64,000 nt of DNA. Source: Apiospora phragmitis (Eukaryota > Ascomycota > Sordariomycetes > Amphisphaeriales > Apiosporaceae). Of the stretch, positions 36,013 through 48,526 are shown piece after piece. Under the pieces are notes generated by a model. It was not told the origin of the DNA. It was given only the letters and a program-made list of their open reading frames with translations, and did no database searches. Made by a program: the position numbers and the translations under genes. Every line of letters starts with the position of its first letter. Positions within the stretch are counted from its first letter, which is position 1. The stretch is from positions 2,604,001-2,668,000 of the forward strand of contig JAQQWL010000011.1 in NCBI GenBank assembly GCA_038363925.1, in the 5' to 3' direction.

Positions 36013-39000
36013 GACTCAAGCGCACATGTCAAAGTGACGAGCTACCACCACTACACTCCGAGGTAAGGGGAGCACCAGGGCGCTATAGATGTAGACGAAG
36101 TTATCACAATACAACTTCAATACCATGCCACGCTTCAAAGTATCTTCAGCCGTCCGTGATGCGTTGTCGAAGTAGACGGCGGTAAGTTGCTCCTCAGACA
36201 TTGGGGCAAGGAAATTGGCCAAGTCTTGAGCGCACAACTAATCATACTTGTATGCTGGTCTTGGTTTGTTCATTCTAGGATTATTGTATCTACTGTCTAC
36301 CAGCAGAATACTGTCACTGAGAAGTTCATAAGACAGATAGCTGTCATATCTGAGGATTGATTGCAGACTTTGCCCTTGGAGGTTGGTTATTGCAGCCGCG
36401 ATGTATGTTGGAACGGCACTCGAGTGTTTGTCGTGTCAAGAAGCTGAGGCTTTCCACCACTATCATCCTCATCGCTCTCCTCACAACTGCCGATAGCCAG
36501 AGGCTAGTATCTGGTTATGCATCCGCTCAGATAGACTGGGAACTGCTCTACCGGCATCGATCCCCAGACTGGTCATGATCACTATCTGGTGCATACTGAC
36601 GAGTGCGTCGCCCAATGCGGCCTTATCAGCGCACTATTGTGCATAGTATATGTACTAAACTTATGGGGATGGCCTCCATGTAGATGCGTTGTTGATTCTG
36701 CAAGAAGTTCGAGAAGGATGTCTAGATGTGTGGCCAAACCTCCGGGTCTGCAGCGGGAGAGGTGCAGCATCATATGAGATTAAATGGGCCATAACAGCCA
36801 GTTATTATAGCCAACGCTAACTACTTCACAGACAGGACCTTTTCACCGTTAGCTGTGGGTTACTACTGTGCACCGTCTTTCCCCATCCCGGAAATCACCT
36901 GCATTTTGCCATCGAGCCAGCTCAGAAAGTGATGGACTGGCCAGGCTTGCTTACTCACACGTTACACCGCCGATGCCAATATGTGGCTGTCGCATGAGCG
37001 ATCCGGCCCAATCAACGTGGTCCTCCAACCGCCGATGAAAATAAAGTACATGTTTGTATGCACGGGGTTATGTGGCACGCTGCAGGAAGCAGCATGCATG
37101 TAAGTTGCCGTATACATAATTACCTGCAAATCATGAAAATGAGCACCGTCGGGGTCAGGTGGGATAAAGATTAGCGGTTATGTCCACGTATGGAGGAGAT
37201 GACCTGAAATCTCGAGTATCCTACGGAGCAATCTCACGATTTTCTGGTCGACACACGAGCGAGCAGAGCCAAGCCTTTTCTCCTCGCCCATAATGGCAAT
37301 GGGGCGCACATATCAAACAAAATATGCTTAGAGAATGTAAGGTTATATTCCGAGACTAAGATGGGATGGTAGAGTGGGCTGGCTCGTCCTTAAAACGTCA
37401 ACGGCATCTGATGGTCCCTCGACTGCAAAGTCAAGCTTCAATTTTGGCATGTTTCATGCCCACAACCTTATGAGCATAATCTAGATTCGCTGTTTCCCGC
37501 CCCGAAGCCCATTCATCTCATGTTGTTTGACAAGGCCATTTTTTTAGAAGTCGTCCCATAACGATTTGGCCTTCCAATGAATGAGCCATGGGGGCTTCGA
37601 GCTTCGTGGCAGTGGGGCCCACGATGCCCCCCCGTCTCTAAACTTGATCTGTCTCAACTGCGAAACCTGCCCATGTCTAAATCCGACCCGATCGTCTGTA
37701 AAAAGTCTGACGAGCTGTCGCATACCAAGCCTCTGCCGTTACAACGCCGACGGCTCATGGACCTGAACCCCCAAATGTGAGCAGCACTGCACGCTCGACG
37801 CCATGGCAACGTTCGGCGGTCAGCACACCCATTGGCACGACATCGGATACGGCTTTGCTTTGACAGAGTGACACGAGAAGGAATCTTCAAAAACCACGAG
37901 GTCGGGGTAGCGTGGTTCTATTTCCAGCTCCCCCTTCAATGCACACGGTCGATTGGTGAAAAGTCGAGATGAATTAATCAGATCTCGAATGAGCAACTAG
38001 GTCGTCTAATAACCATTTTCACTTCTTTCTTCTTCTGCTGCTTCTCTCGCATACCGGATGTGGTAACAGAGGCGGAGTGGATGGAAATGCTTCAAAAAAC
38101 CTAGGTAGACAAACCGAGACTAGGCCCTGGACCCCTGCCCAGCAGCACCCTGTCTCTGCTGCGTGGATGGATGGCTCGGGGTTGTCCCCTGTAAGTTCAA
38201 TGCATGAGACAAGGCGGCTGAGGTTCTCATTGGATCAACGGCAACTTCTAGCCGCCCAGCAAAGTCCAATCACATCGAGTTAGTGCCCTCCAGCACCGAC
38301 GCTGCTCGCATCTCTATACACTTGACTGTGTTACTTACAGCTTGGCTCCTACCTGCTACGCAGAATGGCTGCCAAATGCTGGGTAACCGCTGCGCTTCTT
38401 CATGAACCCTCCGACTAACGCAGCAGCCATGGTCAATAGTGCCCCCGATCCTGCCAATCCGGGTTGGACACCAGCCCTGGCCCAACCAAGCCCAGCTTTC
38501 TGCCATCCATCATGAGGTCTGCCAGTCTGCAGCAACCGCCCGGAAACCCCATGCAGGCCTCAAGTGAAGGCCCGCAGCATTCCCCTCTCTGCGTCGTCCA
38601 AGATTCTACCCGCTCGTGCAGCCGCTTGCCATTGGCCCTGCCTCCCCCTTGGCCACGCCTAAAGGGGATGAATAATAGTGTACTGTAGGCTTGAATGCGG
38701 TATGTATGCGGTATGCGAGCTGTATCCGTCCCATCTGCCATCCGGATCCACCCCATGCCATGCTGTCTCTTAAACTCGCATGCCTCCGCATGTCTGAAGA
38801 TCTGCCCTCTCTTACACGAAGAGGCTCCTGTTGCTTCATAATACACCCTTCTCCCCGGGCACCCCGTTTTGTCTGATCTCAACCCTTTCTTCAATGCAAC
38901 TACGCCCAACATCTCCTAGACAGGCGTTCGGCTTAATATCCCTGTGGAATATCAATCTCTAGGCCGTCCTTGATCAGCCGGTCCCAAATAACGCTATCTG

Positions 39001-39648
39001 CCCTTGCGGTACCAAGCCCATCCAGTCCTCACCAAGAGATACGCTGCTGTCTCAGGCCCGTCGCGGATGCTGAGAATGCCGCACGCATGCCCGCTGTCAT
39101 TATAGATCGGATTAGCAGAACGTGGATCTCGAACTAAAGGCCTTGAGCCTCACGTCAGGAACATCTGATACCCACCCAGCCCGGGCTCGTTTGTATCGGG
39201 CTCTGACACAGGCCATCGCTCCACGGGAGCACTGCTCCCAAGCAGGAGCCACCACCTTGGTCGACCGTTGATATAGTCCGCTGCGACCCCCCATCGCCGC
39301 TTGTCATCCTTTCTTGACCTTGCTCTTGCCCTTCACTTCTTTTTTTTCCTTCCTACTTGCCAGCGCTGTGCACTGTCGATAGCCTTCTTTCATATCGGCG
39401 ATTTCTGTTCAACGCGACTGCAGGTCTGGCTACCTTGCATTTTACTTTCTTTTCGAAACAACTTATTATTTCATATTACGACATTGGTGGTTTATTTGGG
39501 TTGTTTGTTGAGTTGGATAATCGTCTCGGGTCAGCATCAAAACCGACTTGAACAAGAGATATTATTCGATAAGGGAAGACAAAAAAAAAACAAAAAATCG
39601 ACGTGGAAGACCAGCGCTATAAGTTCGGGTTTCGATATAATCGACATA
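36013..39648. other. 3.6-kb gene-free region
   Basis: Only short, unsupported open frames on both strands. A pyrimidine-rich stretch at about 39300-39420 before the next gene is likely its promoter and leader. No repeats or element ends recognised. Confidence 0.5.
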
Positions 39649-40215
39649 ATGGGAAGACTCATCAAGAACCACTGGGCGAGGCTCATCACCATCACGGCCG
39701 CATCTTGTAGGTGGACCCGTTCATGATAAAGGGGGAATGGAAGCGGATACGGATTGCTAACACTATCTCAGACCAAATCGTTGCCGCTTTCGAGTCGTTC
39801 TTCTGGCCTAAGATCTTCTGGGATTTCCTTACGAAAAGCCTTGACCCTGGCGTCAAGCCCATACCGGTTTTGCAAATAATCAACTTGATATTGGGATTCG
39901 TCATGTTAGCGTGGGAGTGGCCTATTGGTTTCCTGGCCGGATCATCCATCCACCGCAGTCTTGAAGCTCGTCTCGCGGCCATCCCTCTGTTCGCTCTGTG
40001 CGCCCTCCTGATTTACCAAGGCACCAACGCCGGTGTCTACTATCTGGTGGCCATGGTCATCTACTTCTGGGCCTATTCTGAAGGCGAGGTATGTGGATAT
40101 CTGCCACTCTTTTGAAAACCACAGTTCAATTACTAACCTTGTAAATTCACAGATCATTTGTGCAAAGCCCTGGACTTTACCTCAGCGCAACCGTGGTGGT
40201 GGATCCAAGGCATAA
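39649..40215 (+). CDS. Small conserved fungal membrane protein (DUF7727-like)
   Basis: Three exons, 39649-39706, 39772-40088 and 40153-40215, all in phase; 145 aa. Introns are 65 and 64 bp with GTAGGT/GTATGT donors and GCTAAC/ACTAAC branch points. The protein begins MGRLIKNHWARLITITAA, then SFFWPKIFWDFLTKSLDP, and ends AKPWTLPQRNRGGGSKA. Three or four hydrophobic segments are visible: around IFWDF, VLQIINLILGFVMLAWEWPI, AAIPLFALCALLIYQG and YYLVAMVIYFWAY. I recognise the pattern as a fungal family of unknown function, from memory called DUF7727. No catalytic motif. The ATG-to-stop model is solid; the role is unknown. Confidence 0.85.
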
Positions 40216-43200
40216 GCGAATTGCCCTCCGCCTATAAAATTCCTCTCGATATGGCGGTCTCGCTGTCTCTGTCGTCTCAGGGCAAAGCGGCAGGAGTTGA
40301 CTCCCTATATCGATCAGAAATATCGGGCCCGTATCACATTCTGCTCATAGAGAATTGGATAGCAAACCATCACCACCGAACCTTGTGTGCACATTCCCCT
40401 TCTCTATCGATGAGCGGGATCAAACTTTTCTACTGGCTCTATCTGGCATTTACACCACGGCGTTATTTGATACTATTTAGCATTACCGGTCCATATTGCG
40501 GATCCGTGTTACGACGGCCTCCATCGAGGGGGAGGCCAGGAGGGAGATGGACTTGCTCACGATTCTGATCGAGCACCACAGCATACGGAATGGTCGATGA
40601 TTTACGGGCTGGGTTGGGCTTTCACGGCGGCAAGGTGGATGATGACATCAGAAGTGGTCGGGGATACCTGGCCCCAAGGGGCCACGGTGCGATAAGAGAG
40701 GAGGATTTGGGAAACGCTACCTACGAAAACAGAGGATATCGCGAACTTCTCAACCAGTCAAGTCCACGGTCTGGGGGTTCGGACAAGCAAATCTGCGAAG
40801 ATTTTCCTTACTCATTGTTTTACGCACCTGGTCCTTAGACTCGTCGCGATTTAATCCTCTACACTGCGTGTAGCAGCCAAGCTAATCCAAGCAAGTTAAC
40901 ATTAGACACATAATTATACCATCCAATTCAGATACGTCACTATCAGTTGTTCGGTCTGTTAAAATGCACGTTACTCACCAAAATTGTAATCTGGAGCACT
41001 AAATAGAAGATAAAAACCCCCATATCAAAACACTTCGGCCCATCTCTCTTTCTCTTTCTGCTCCGAGGACGGCAACTCAAATCCGCCCATGATCGTTCTC
41101 GGATCAAATCTTGCTTATTTTTTGAGTTGGGATGACATTTCCGCCAACGGCCGTGTGCTCTTTCCTTCCATGCATAATTGAATATACTACATAATCCGAT
41201 GAGATGGGATGGATCGCAAGATCTCATCAATAAAGAAGGCTCTCCGGATCTCCCGTGTCGCCGTTGGCGGTATCATGACTTACAGTACTCCGTACTAACC
41301 TATGTGTTCGGCTAACCTCTTTGCCCCTCCCTCACAGATGCCTATCTTAACCCCAATGCGTACTTACACGTACACACAAAGAATTGCGAAACGCCCTGGA
41401 AGACGTAGTCTCTTTCCTCTCGTATCATATGACTCTCGCGCGCTCTTGATGATGGCCCGCCCTGTGTGCTTTCCTGCTTTCCTGGCTTGCTTGTCGGAAT
41501 GCTGGTAGATCGGCCGGGTTCCGAAACACTGGCTGTGCGGCATCTTGACCCAGCCAAGCCCCAAGCCGAACTGCCGGGCCCAGCTGCTGGAAACTTGGAA
41601 GATACGTAGCTGCCAAGCACCAAGGGCGTGGTCCACGCAACGTTCGTCTTCTTGGGTGTGCATTGGACACATAACGGTGGTCTCATGTTTTGGTTCTTTT
41701 TTTGCCTTTTGTCTTTGTTTTCACTCCCCTATCCACTCCACTAATGCTGCGGCAGGAGGAGTAAAGAAAACCTGGAGAAGACGAACGGAATCATGAAGTC
41801 CACGATCGTCCCATCCTGCGTCAACTTCACTGATCATCATCGTCGTCATCATCAATTGCTTCTCCCGTCAGCCCGTCGTTCGGGCTGGGGATGATCTGTC
41901 AGATGATGGAATCCCTGTCGGGAATATCATGTCCTCTTATAGTATAAGAAAGGTAGGATGAGGCTTCGTCATGTCTCAGCCAGAATAGAGGGTTCAGGGA
42001 ATCCAGTCCATCATGGAATGATTATCGATCGAGTCACTCACCAAGGGGCTGTTTGTTGTTGTTTTGCCGACGAAGCAACTTGTCATAGTATAGGAAGGGG
42101 GGTCTTGATAATTCCTGCCAGACGACAGAGTAGTGGAGAGGCGGGACCGGGCATGGGGGCAGCCGGCTGTCCTCAAAACACCCCCCGGGATGCCACTCGT
42201 ATGTAATGCCATGCCTGCTTCTTCTCGCCTGTGCCAGCGCACCGGAGATTGCCACGCACGAGAGCATAAGCATATAGTTACAGTATACACCTAGAAGCGG
42301 TTGTAAGGGCGGGCCAACCAGTCCACCTGGACCTTTGAGACGGATGTGGCAGCGGGCGGCAGCGAGGGACAAAAGTTCGTTCATCCCGTTCGGGGGTGGT
42401 ATAGTAACGTATTTTGTTTGTTCTGGCATCTTTCCCCACTCGTTCACTGCCTAGAAGAGACACGCCACCACGATAATCGTTGCACCCCCTCAAAGAAGTC
42501 ATATAAGCAGACGGAGAGAGAGGGATTGTTCGTGTTGTCTTCTATCTCTAGCCATGCTCTTCATCGTAGGAAAGCAAGTGCTCCCTCCTTTGTGACGAGA
42601 CCCTAAATATAAGTCCTGGTTTTCAGGTACGTTTATATGAACTATATCTCACCCAGAATACAGCGACCAATCGCACTGACGGCAGGTTGGAGCAGAAGAG
42701 CAACGGCAAGCCTTTGTCTAGTCCCTGAGCCACACTCAAGACTCTATCGGGTGTGGTGACGAGAATCAGAGGTCTCGGGACTCCGAAGGGCTTCAGCTCT
42801 TCAGCGAGAGTGGAAGTGCGGCGGATGGAAGAGTAGCCATGACTGGAGCCCATCACTTGGCTTCGACGTATCTGCGGAAGCTCGACATGGATGGCGTACC
42901 TCAATTAGAGGGTGATTTCAGGCGGCAGATTGGATACTGCCGCCCCGGGAACGTGTTCAGCACATCGCTTCGACTGCCTTTCACACAGCTAATATCCCAA
43001 GATTGATATGGGTTAGTGACAACCAACAGTGTACGACTCAACTGAAATCTACGGTTCGCATCACTTCCATTTCAATCAACATGGGCCAGAATAACAGTTG
43101 TTCATATCGTGTCTCATTCAGAGCATTGCTCATCGCATCTATGACAGGTAGGCAGGCACTCTTCCGGGAGTATGTCTCTGAAATCCTTTCGAGCTCCGAG

Positions 43201-43316
43201 TACGTCTGCAATACTAACTAGTCGCGCAATCGATTCTTGATGCGCCTATATGCCTCCGCACAACCGAGCAGTCACCTCGCTCTTCTCAGAATGCGACCAG
43301 CATGTCATTGTCGCAT
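40216..43316. other. 3.1-kb gene-free region
   Basis: Lies between the membrane-protein gene (+) and the RTC3-like gene (-), which converge here. Contains a GTACTCCGTAC copy at 41285-41295. A minus-strand stretch at about 42700-42880 resembles a short piece of a dehydrogenase but no gene can be built (see findings). Confidence 0.45.
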
Positions 43317-44047
43317 TTATCGGGTACCGGGCTGACCGTTGACGATGGAGCCCATCTGGGCATCGTTCTTGGGGCCATCGCGGCCAGGGAACTAGCATGC
43401 GGTGTTAGTTGTTTCTGGGTGGTAGCCAGAACGGCACAGTATATCAATGGGCTTACCTGGGAAGTCTCTTGGGTGCCCTTCTGCAGAATCACCTTGATGA
43501 CATCCTCGTCGATCGAGGTGCCGAACTCGTTCTCCAATGTCGACTTGGAAGCACCGTCAAGTTGGCCCTGGGTGCCTTGCCTTTTGGGGGGGTTTATATT
43601 AGCCGCCGTTCTTCCATGGAATTGTTGGTAGTGATGGGCTGGCAGGGTGCAATCTTGCGCGCTTGGCAGCTACTGCTACCCCCCACACATAGTCGAACCA
43701 TCCGTTGCCGGCTTCGGGGTCGAGCCGGAGAACTCAACAATGTGCAGAGCCAACAGCATATGCCTTCGGTAGGTGGCACAGGCGAACTGGGATACATGTT
43801 GCATCATGTGGACACTCGAGGTGACCAACGTCGGCCAACCTGCCGAGGGCAATAGAGAAGAAGTGGTGCGAATAACTTACTTGTGTGTGACGAAGATCTT
43901 GAAGGTAGAGATGAAGTGAGCCATGGGGATTGAGGAATCCTCCTTCCACTTCTTCATGGTCTCGACATCGTCAACGAAGACAATGAAGTCCTCGCCGTCC
44001 TGGCTCTTGTAGTGGAACTTGGTCTGTACAGCTTCGCCCTTAACCAT
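43317..44047 (-). CDS. RTC3-like protein with SBDS N-terminal-type domain
   Basis: 121 aa from exons 44047-43881, 43580-43457 and 43391-43317, all in phase. Intron 1 is 300 bp, long for this window (GTAAGT donor, AAAAG acceptor). Intron 2 is 65 bp with an ACTAAC branch point. The protein starts MVKGEAVQTKFHYKSQDGED and continues FIVFVDDVETMKKW, MAHFISTFKIFVTHKQG, then LENEFGTSIDEDVIKVILQ. This is the fold and motif order of yeast Rtc3/Hgi1 (YHR087W), a stand-alone relative of the SBDS/Sdo1 N-terminal domain. The family is linked to RNA metabolism and stress in yeast; a precise function is not established. The C-terminal tail (FPGRDGPKNDAQMGSIVNG) is disordered, as in relatives. Confidence 0.9.
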
Positions 44048-45198
44048 TTTGACGGTTGTTGGATGTGTGGTTCTAAAAAGAGTTGATGATTGGGGAATAG
44101 AGTAGTAGTCGTGGGGGGGGGGGGTATCACAGGAATTGTTGTCGCTGATTGGGATGTGTTTGTTGGTATGATTGAGAAGTGAAGATGATGGGAGAGAAGA
44201 CCTCGCAGTAGATGGAATTTATTGGAGGGGTAAAGCAGGAGGCCAGCTCAGCTTCCAAGCTACAAATGAAGACCTTCTTACGTACCTTTTTGCTTCTAAC
44301 CGTCTACAAGCTTGATCTGCTCCCACCTGTCTTTGGCTGTTTGCGGGATTGCGCGCATCAGTGCCTTATCCTACGTCATAGCCCAGCTGGAACAAATGAC
44401 TGACACGCGACGATGCTGGCCCTGCTACTGCCGCACTGTCCACTGCGCTGCTTGGGCTGCCTGGGCCCCCGTCTGGACGCCGGGCAACCAGAAAGCTACC
44501 CCGCCATCTGCTGGAATCGTCATACGTCATTCTGGAGCTTAAAAATAGGTACAACGGAGTGGTCCATTTCAGCATCCATGGATCGTAAAAAGAAACAAAA
44601 TAGAACTGCCCCCTCACTGTATCTCAATTGAGTGAGATCAGGTCGGGGCAGTGAGCGTAGTTCCCTCCTGGCCATGGACATGCGAATTGGCAGAAAGGTT
44701 GGACTCGAGACCAACAACAGGGGACGGGTACCTGCGGTTACGAGATCGCCGATTTAGACTGGATAGGGGAGGGACGAGGAGGGGGTGAGCGGGAGAACAT
44801 GGCATGGTAATCAGGCACTTGTTTGTCAAATAGGTACCTGTGTTGGTGTTGGCACAAATGAATTTGTAAAGGGTATACTCTTCTCCAAAGGACGAGAGTA
44901 TCGTCGTAGTCTAGATACAAGCTTCCAAAACAGAACGAGCAGTACGCTTGTCCAACAACATCTTCAAGCCCACACTGACTGACTATGTGCCTATTTACTC
45001 ACTTACTGGTCAACCAACCAAAAACTCCATCGTGGCCAAAGTGTATAAAAACTGTTGGCAAGCACTAATATATGGGGGGTAGTCATGTTAACCAGAGTAC
45101 TCAAAGTATTAAGAGCATTTCCATAATCTCCTCCTTCCGTATCCCCGGCGAAATATATGATAAGAAAACAATAGAGGGTATCATCGTTCATGAGTGGC
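44048..45198. other. Intergenic region upstream of the RTC3-like gene
   Basis: About 1.15 kb holding the RTC3-like promoter and the 3' flank of the RhoGEF gene. A G12 run at 44113-44124 lies 66 bp upstream of the RTC3-like ATG. No gene recognised. Confidence 0.5.
44113..44124. repeat. G12 homopolymer run
   Basis: Twelve consecutive G on the plus strand in the leader or promoter of the RTC3-like gene. Length should be treated with caution given the homopolymer indels elsewhere. Confidence 0.9.
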
Positions 45199-48100
45199 TT
45201 AACGGAAAAGGCTCCGGAGCCCGCCGGTCACGCGACTTCGATTCAACATGCCGACTTTCGTCCATTTGCTTGTTGATTTGACAGTCGGCGCCGACTCGTG
45301 AAGGGATTGGGCCGTTGCTTCTCCCACGTGGTGCTGCACATTCTCCTTTCTCCTGTCCGTTGAAACCGGCGACAGCGACTTGACCGACTGCGTGTTTGTG
45401 AGACTCGGCCGCAGGCTGTTTGCTGGTGATATCGACAGGGGCGATGTTAACAGAGCCATCGTCGTCTCGTCTTGCTGTCGCAGCGGTGGTGGCGGCTCCT
45501 GTCGCAAAGGGTCTGTCTTCCTGACCGTGCCTTGGGCAGAAACTTCGTCGATCGCCGAAAAGTTGGGGCTCGAGCTGCTCGCTCGTTCCGCCTCGTCGCA
45601 TATCACCGGGAGGCGGCCTTGCAAATAAGCAAAGTCCTCCTCCAGGCTTAGCTCTGGCGTGGAAAAGTCGCAGTCCAGCGTAGGCGAGCTGGCCGTGTTC
45701 CGCACCGGGTCGCCGCTCTCTTCGTTGGGCGCGCGATCCGATGTTCTATCGGCCAGCTTCTCCCGAGCTTTGTTCATGCTCGTAGTACTCGGCGTCCTTT
45801 TCAGAAACGTGCTCGTGATACCGCAACACTGAGTTTCCTCTTCATGGCCGAGGCAGAGCTACGCACCAGGTATTCGCTCTTGGACCGGTTCGTTATACCG
45901 GGAAATGGCAGAGCGGCTCTGCTCCACACATCGGCAAGCAGAGCCTCAAGGCGCGCCCGTTCACCCCGGCCCGGCGATAGACAAGGAATCCTCGAGTTCG
46001 TAGTCAAGAGAGACTGCGAGCGGTTGATCGGAGTCACCGATCCTGATCCTGATGGATCTCTCAATAATGTGGTGTTTTTCAGTATAACCTGACATAAGGA
46101 AGATTTGGGTCCAACCGTCGTGGCCCGGTGGATCGACAGACGCCGCGCCACGGTACCTTTTCGGAACACGTCAGTCTTTGGTTCGGGAACGCGCCGTACT
46201 AGCTTCGACATACCTGGTTTTCCAAATACGGTTCCAAGACTCTTGATATCCAAAGATAGTGAGCTACATAAAGGCGCCTCGGGATGGTCATGTGGCTCGT
46301 TTGGGATCAACCCAGTCAAGCGTGTTCGCCATTCCATCTCCTCCTTGGGCGTGCAGGCAGTCATGATGATTTCGTAAAGCTGATGATCAATCTCAAAGAC
46401 CAATTTCCAAGAGAAAGGGGCCGTGTGGCATTGGAGACCTATCGAGTGTGAGCGATGAGCGTTCACCTGTGGGGTGGCAAGTATGGATGGATGGATTACC
46501 TCGGCCGTTGTCTGCCTCTTCGAGTTTGATTGTGTTCAAGCCGATGCATGCTTGGATGGCGTATACTTGATTCAGCCCTTCGGCAGTCGCAAGACACAGA
46601 GAGTCCCTGTATAACAAGCATATCATGTATCGTCCCTTGACGCCCTTCCTTGTCTGCCAGCAGACATGCAGAGCACCGCATAGCTGAATCTGTCCCAACA
46701 AGCGCACGTTGGCTTTGGTATTCGTATCAAAAGACTGCCATCATTAGTACGGGCGAATGCTAGTAGCAATACTAAATCCATATCCATACCTGGTCTGGGA
46801 AGATCAACCGATCTTGCAGCAACCACGTCTTCTCCACTGTTACTTTCACAGAGGGATCGTCGGTGGCACGGTTGATCTCGGCTGTGGCCTCGCGTAATCG
46901 AACGAGAACGTTTTCGATCTGGGCATGTGAATTTGGGCAGTCGTAAACGGGAGTATGTTTAAGCAGCTCTGCAAAGAGTAGGGATATCTGCAAATTCGTT
47001 GGATCGGCTGAATCAGGTCAGTATGGAGTAATGTGAAATAAAAGTAAATTTAGTCGCAACTATACCTTGACTAGAAGATCACCAATAGTGAGTGACTTTC
47101 TCGAGCGGTCCACATGGTGGTTGGCCGACCCCAATGAAGCAGCCAGTGCCTCGAGCCCCTTTTGGTACGTCTCCCATTGGGGCATTGCGCGATGAGTCGA
47201 TGCCACGTCCTTGATCATCATCTCATACTTGGCGCCATACTCTTCGTATACGAAGAAGCGATACATCTGAGAAGAGTTCAGCCGTTAGACTTTGGTTCTA
47301 GTACGGAGCCGCAAGGTTCGACACGACTCATAACCAAGGCGTGGGGGCTGGGGGGCTTGCAACTAACCCTATCGCCAAACACCTGTGCAACATCTGCAGC
47401 AATGGTGGGTTCCGCTATCATCCCGGGGAGGTCTTGCAACCACGGTGTCCCGTCCTTAACCTCCGGAACCGAGTCGAGACTGTACCATCGCTGATGATTT
47501 TGCCTAGTCGTAGGCTTATGAGCCGGTTGGACTTGCTGCAGTTGAGTATACTCCGAGTTGGGAACCACACGGTGTAGCTCACCCAGGATCTCCTCGTGCA
47601 ACTCGACAATGTCTGTCAAATTCCGGTTGATTGAAGATCGGAGTCCCTGTTGTTGTGTTGGCAGAGAAGCAAGTATCGTAACATAGACCTTTTGTGCAAT
47701 TAGTATAGCAAGCTTGGAACATGTCTGGGTCTGGAAAAGGCAGCTTCTTACGTTCATAAGGAACTTGATATCTCCTATGTAGCTCTCCTCCGTGCTTATG
47801 AGCTCCTCAATGACGCGGCGTCTCTGCAGCTGACGCTCCATCACTGTAGGGTCGATCGACATGGTTCGCTCACACCGCGTGCTCTCTTCTGAGAATCTCG
47901 TTCTCGAGTAGGAAGCCCTGCTGCTGCGTTCTGTTCTCGAACAACGAGACGACCTCACGGTGTTCCGCTTCGAACGCGTCATTGCGCTACCTGCGAGGCT
48001 TATGCTTGCGCTCCTGATTCCGGCCACATAGCCGAATGAAGAGTCTGATGAGGATTTCCGGTGCCGAAGACTCGAGACGTTGTCGCCCAGAGAGAGAGGA

Positions 48101-48526
48101 AACAGCTCCTGCGGCCCACTGCTACCACCCCCCGATCTCTGGGTCCTGGGCCGGTGGGCTCGCCGTTGGAGAGTTTTGATCCATCGGTGGAAGGGCTTGG
48201 CTGCACAGGGGCAGCTTTGTCTCTTCGTATAAATGCCAATCATCTCGAAAGTTGATCTGGGGGATATCGGTGTTTGAGGCCGGCGACTCATCGTCACCTT
48301 CGGCGTGTAAAGACAGTCCCAACGCTGCAATATTGTCCAAGTCTTTCCATGCTTCCGAGTTGCCAAGGGGAAAGGCGGCACCGCAGTCGGACAAGTCAGG
48401 ATTCGTCCGGCTAGGTCTCAGAGACGGATAGTCAGAGGCCGGCATGGCCCAGCTTCCGGTGGCTGTATTACTGGCGGAACAGCTGCGGAAGCGTGGGGGT
48501 TCACTGCTCAACAAAAGAGCGGCCAT
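45199..48526 (-). CDS. Rho guanine nucleotide exchange factor (DH-PH protein), three apparent single-base indels
   Basis: About 996 aa after correction. Exons 48526-47752, 47688-47368, 47266-47066, 47007-46790, 46734-46500 and 46438-45199; all phases agree once the indels are allowed for. Residues 1-225 are disordered. The DH (Dbl) domain spans about 232-475: RVIEELISTEESYIGDIKFL, VYVTILASLP, FFVYEEYGAKYEMMIKDVAS, SLTIGDLLVKPIQRICRYP, LLFAELL and REATAEINRATDD. A PH-like domain at about 510-620 includes IQLCGALHVCWQT and PFSWKLVFEIDHQLYEI. The C-terminal third is Ser/Thr/Pro-rich. It should activate a Rho or Cdc42 GTPase; which one is not decidable. Indels: one extra G in the G6 run near 48130, one missing C near 46983 in the DH core, and one missing base near 45815. 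The first intron is 63 bp and open in frame, easily missed by ORF calling. Confidence 0.9.
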
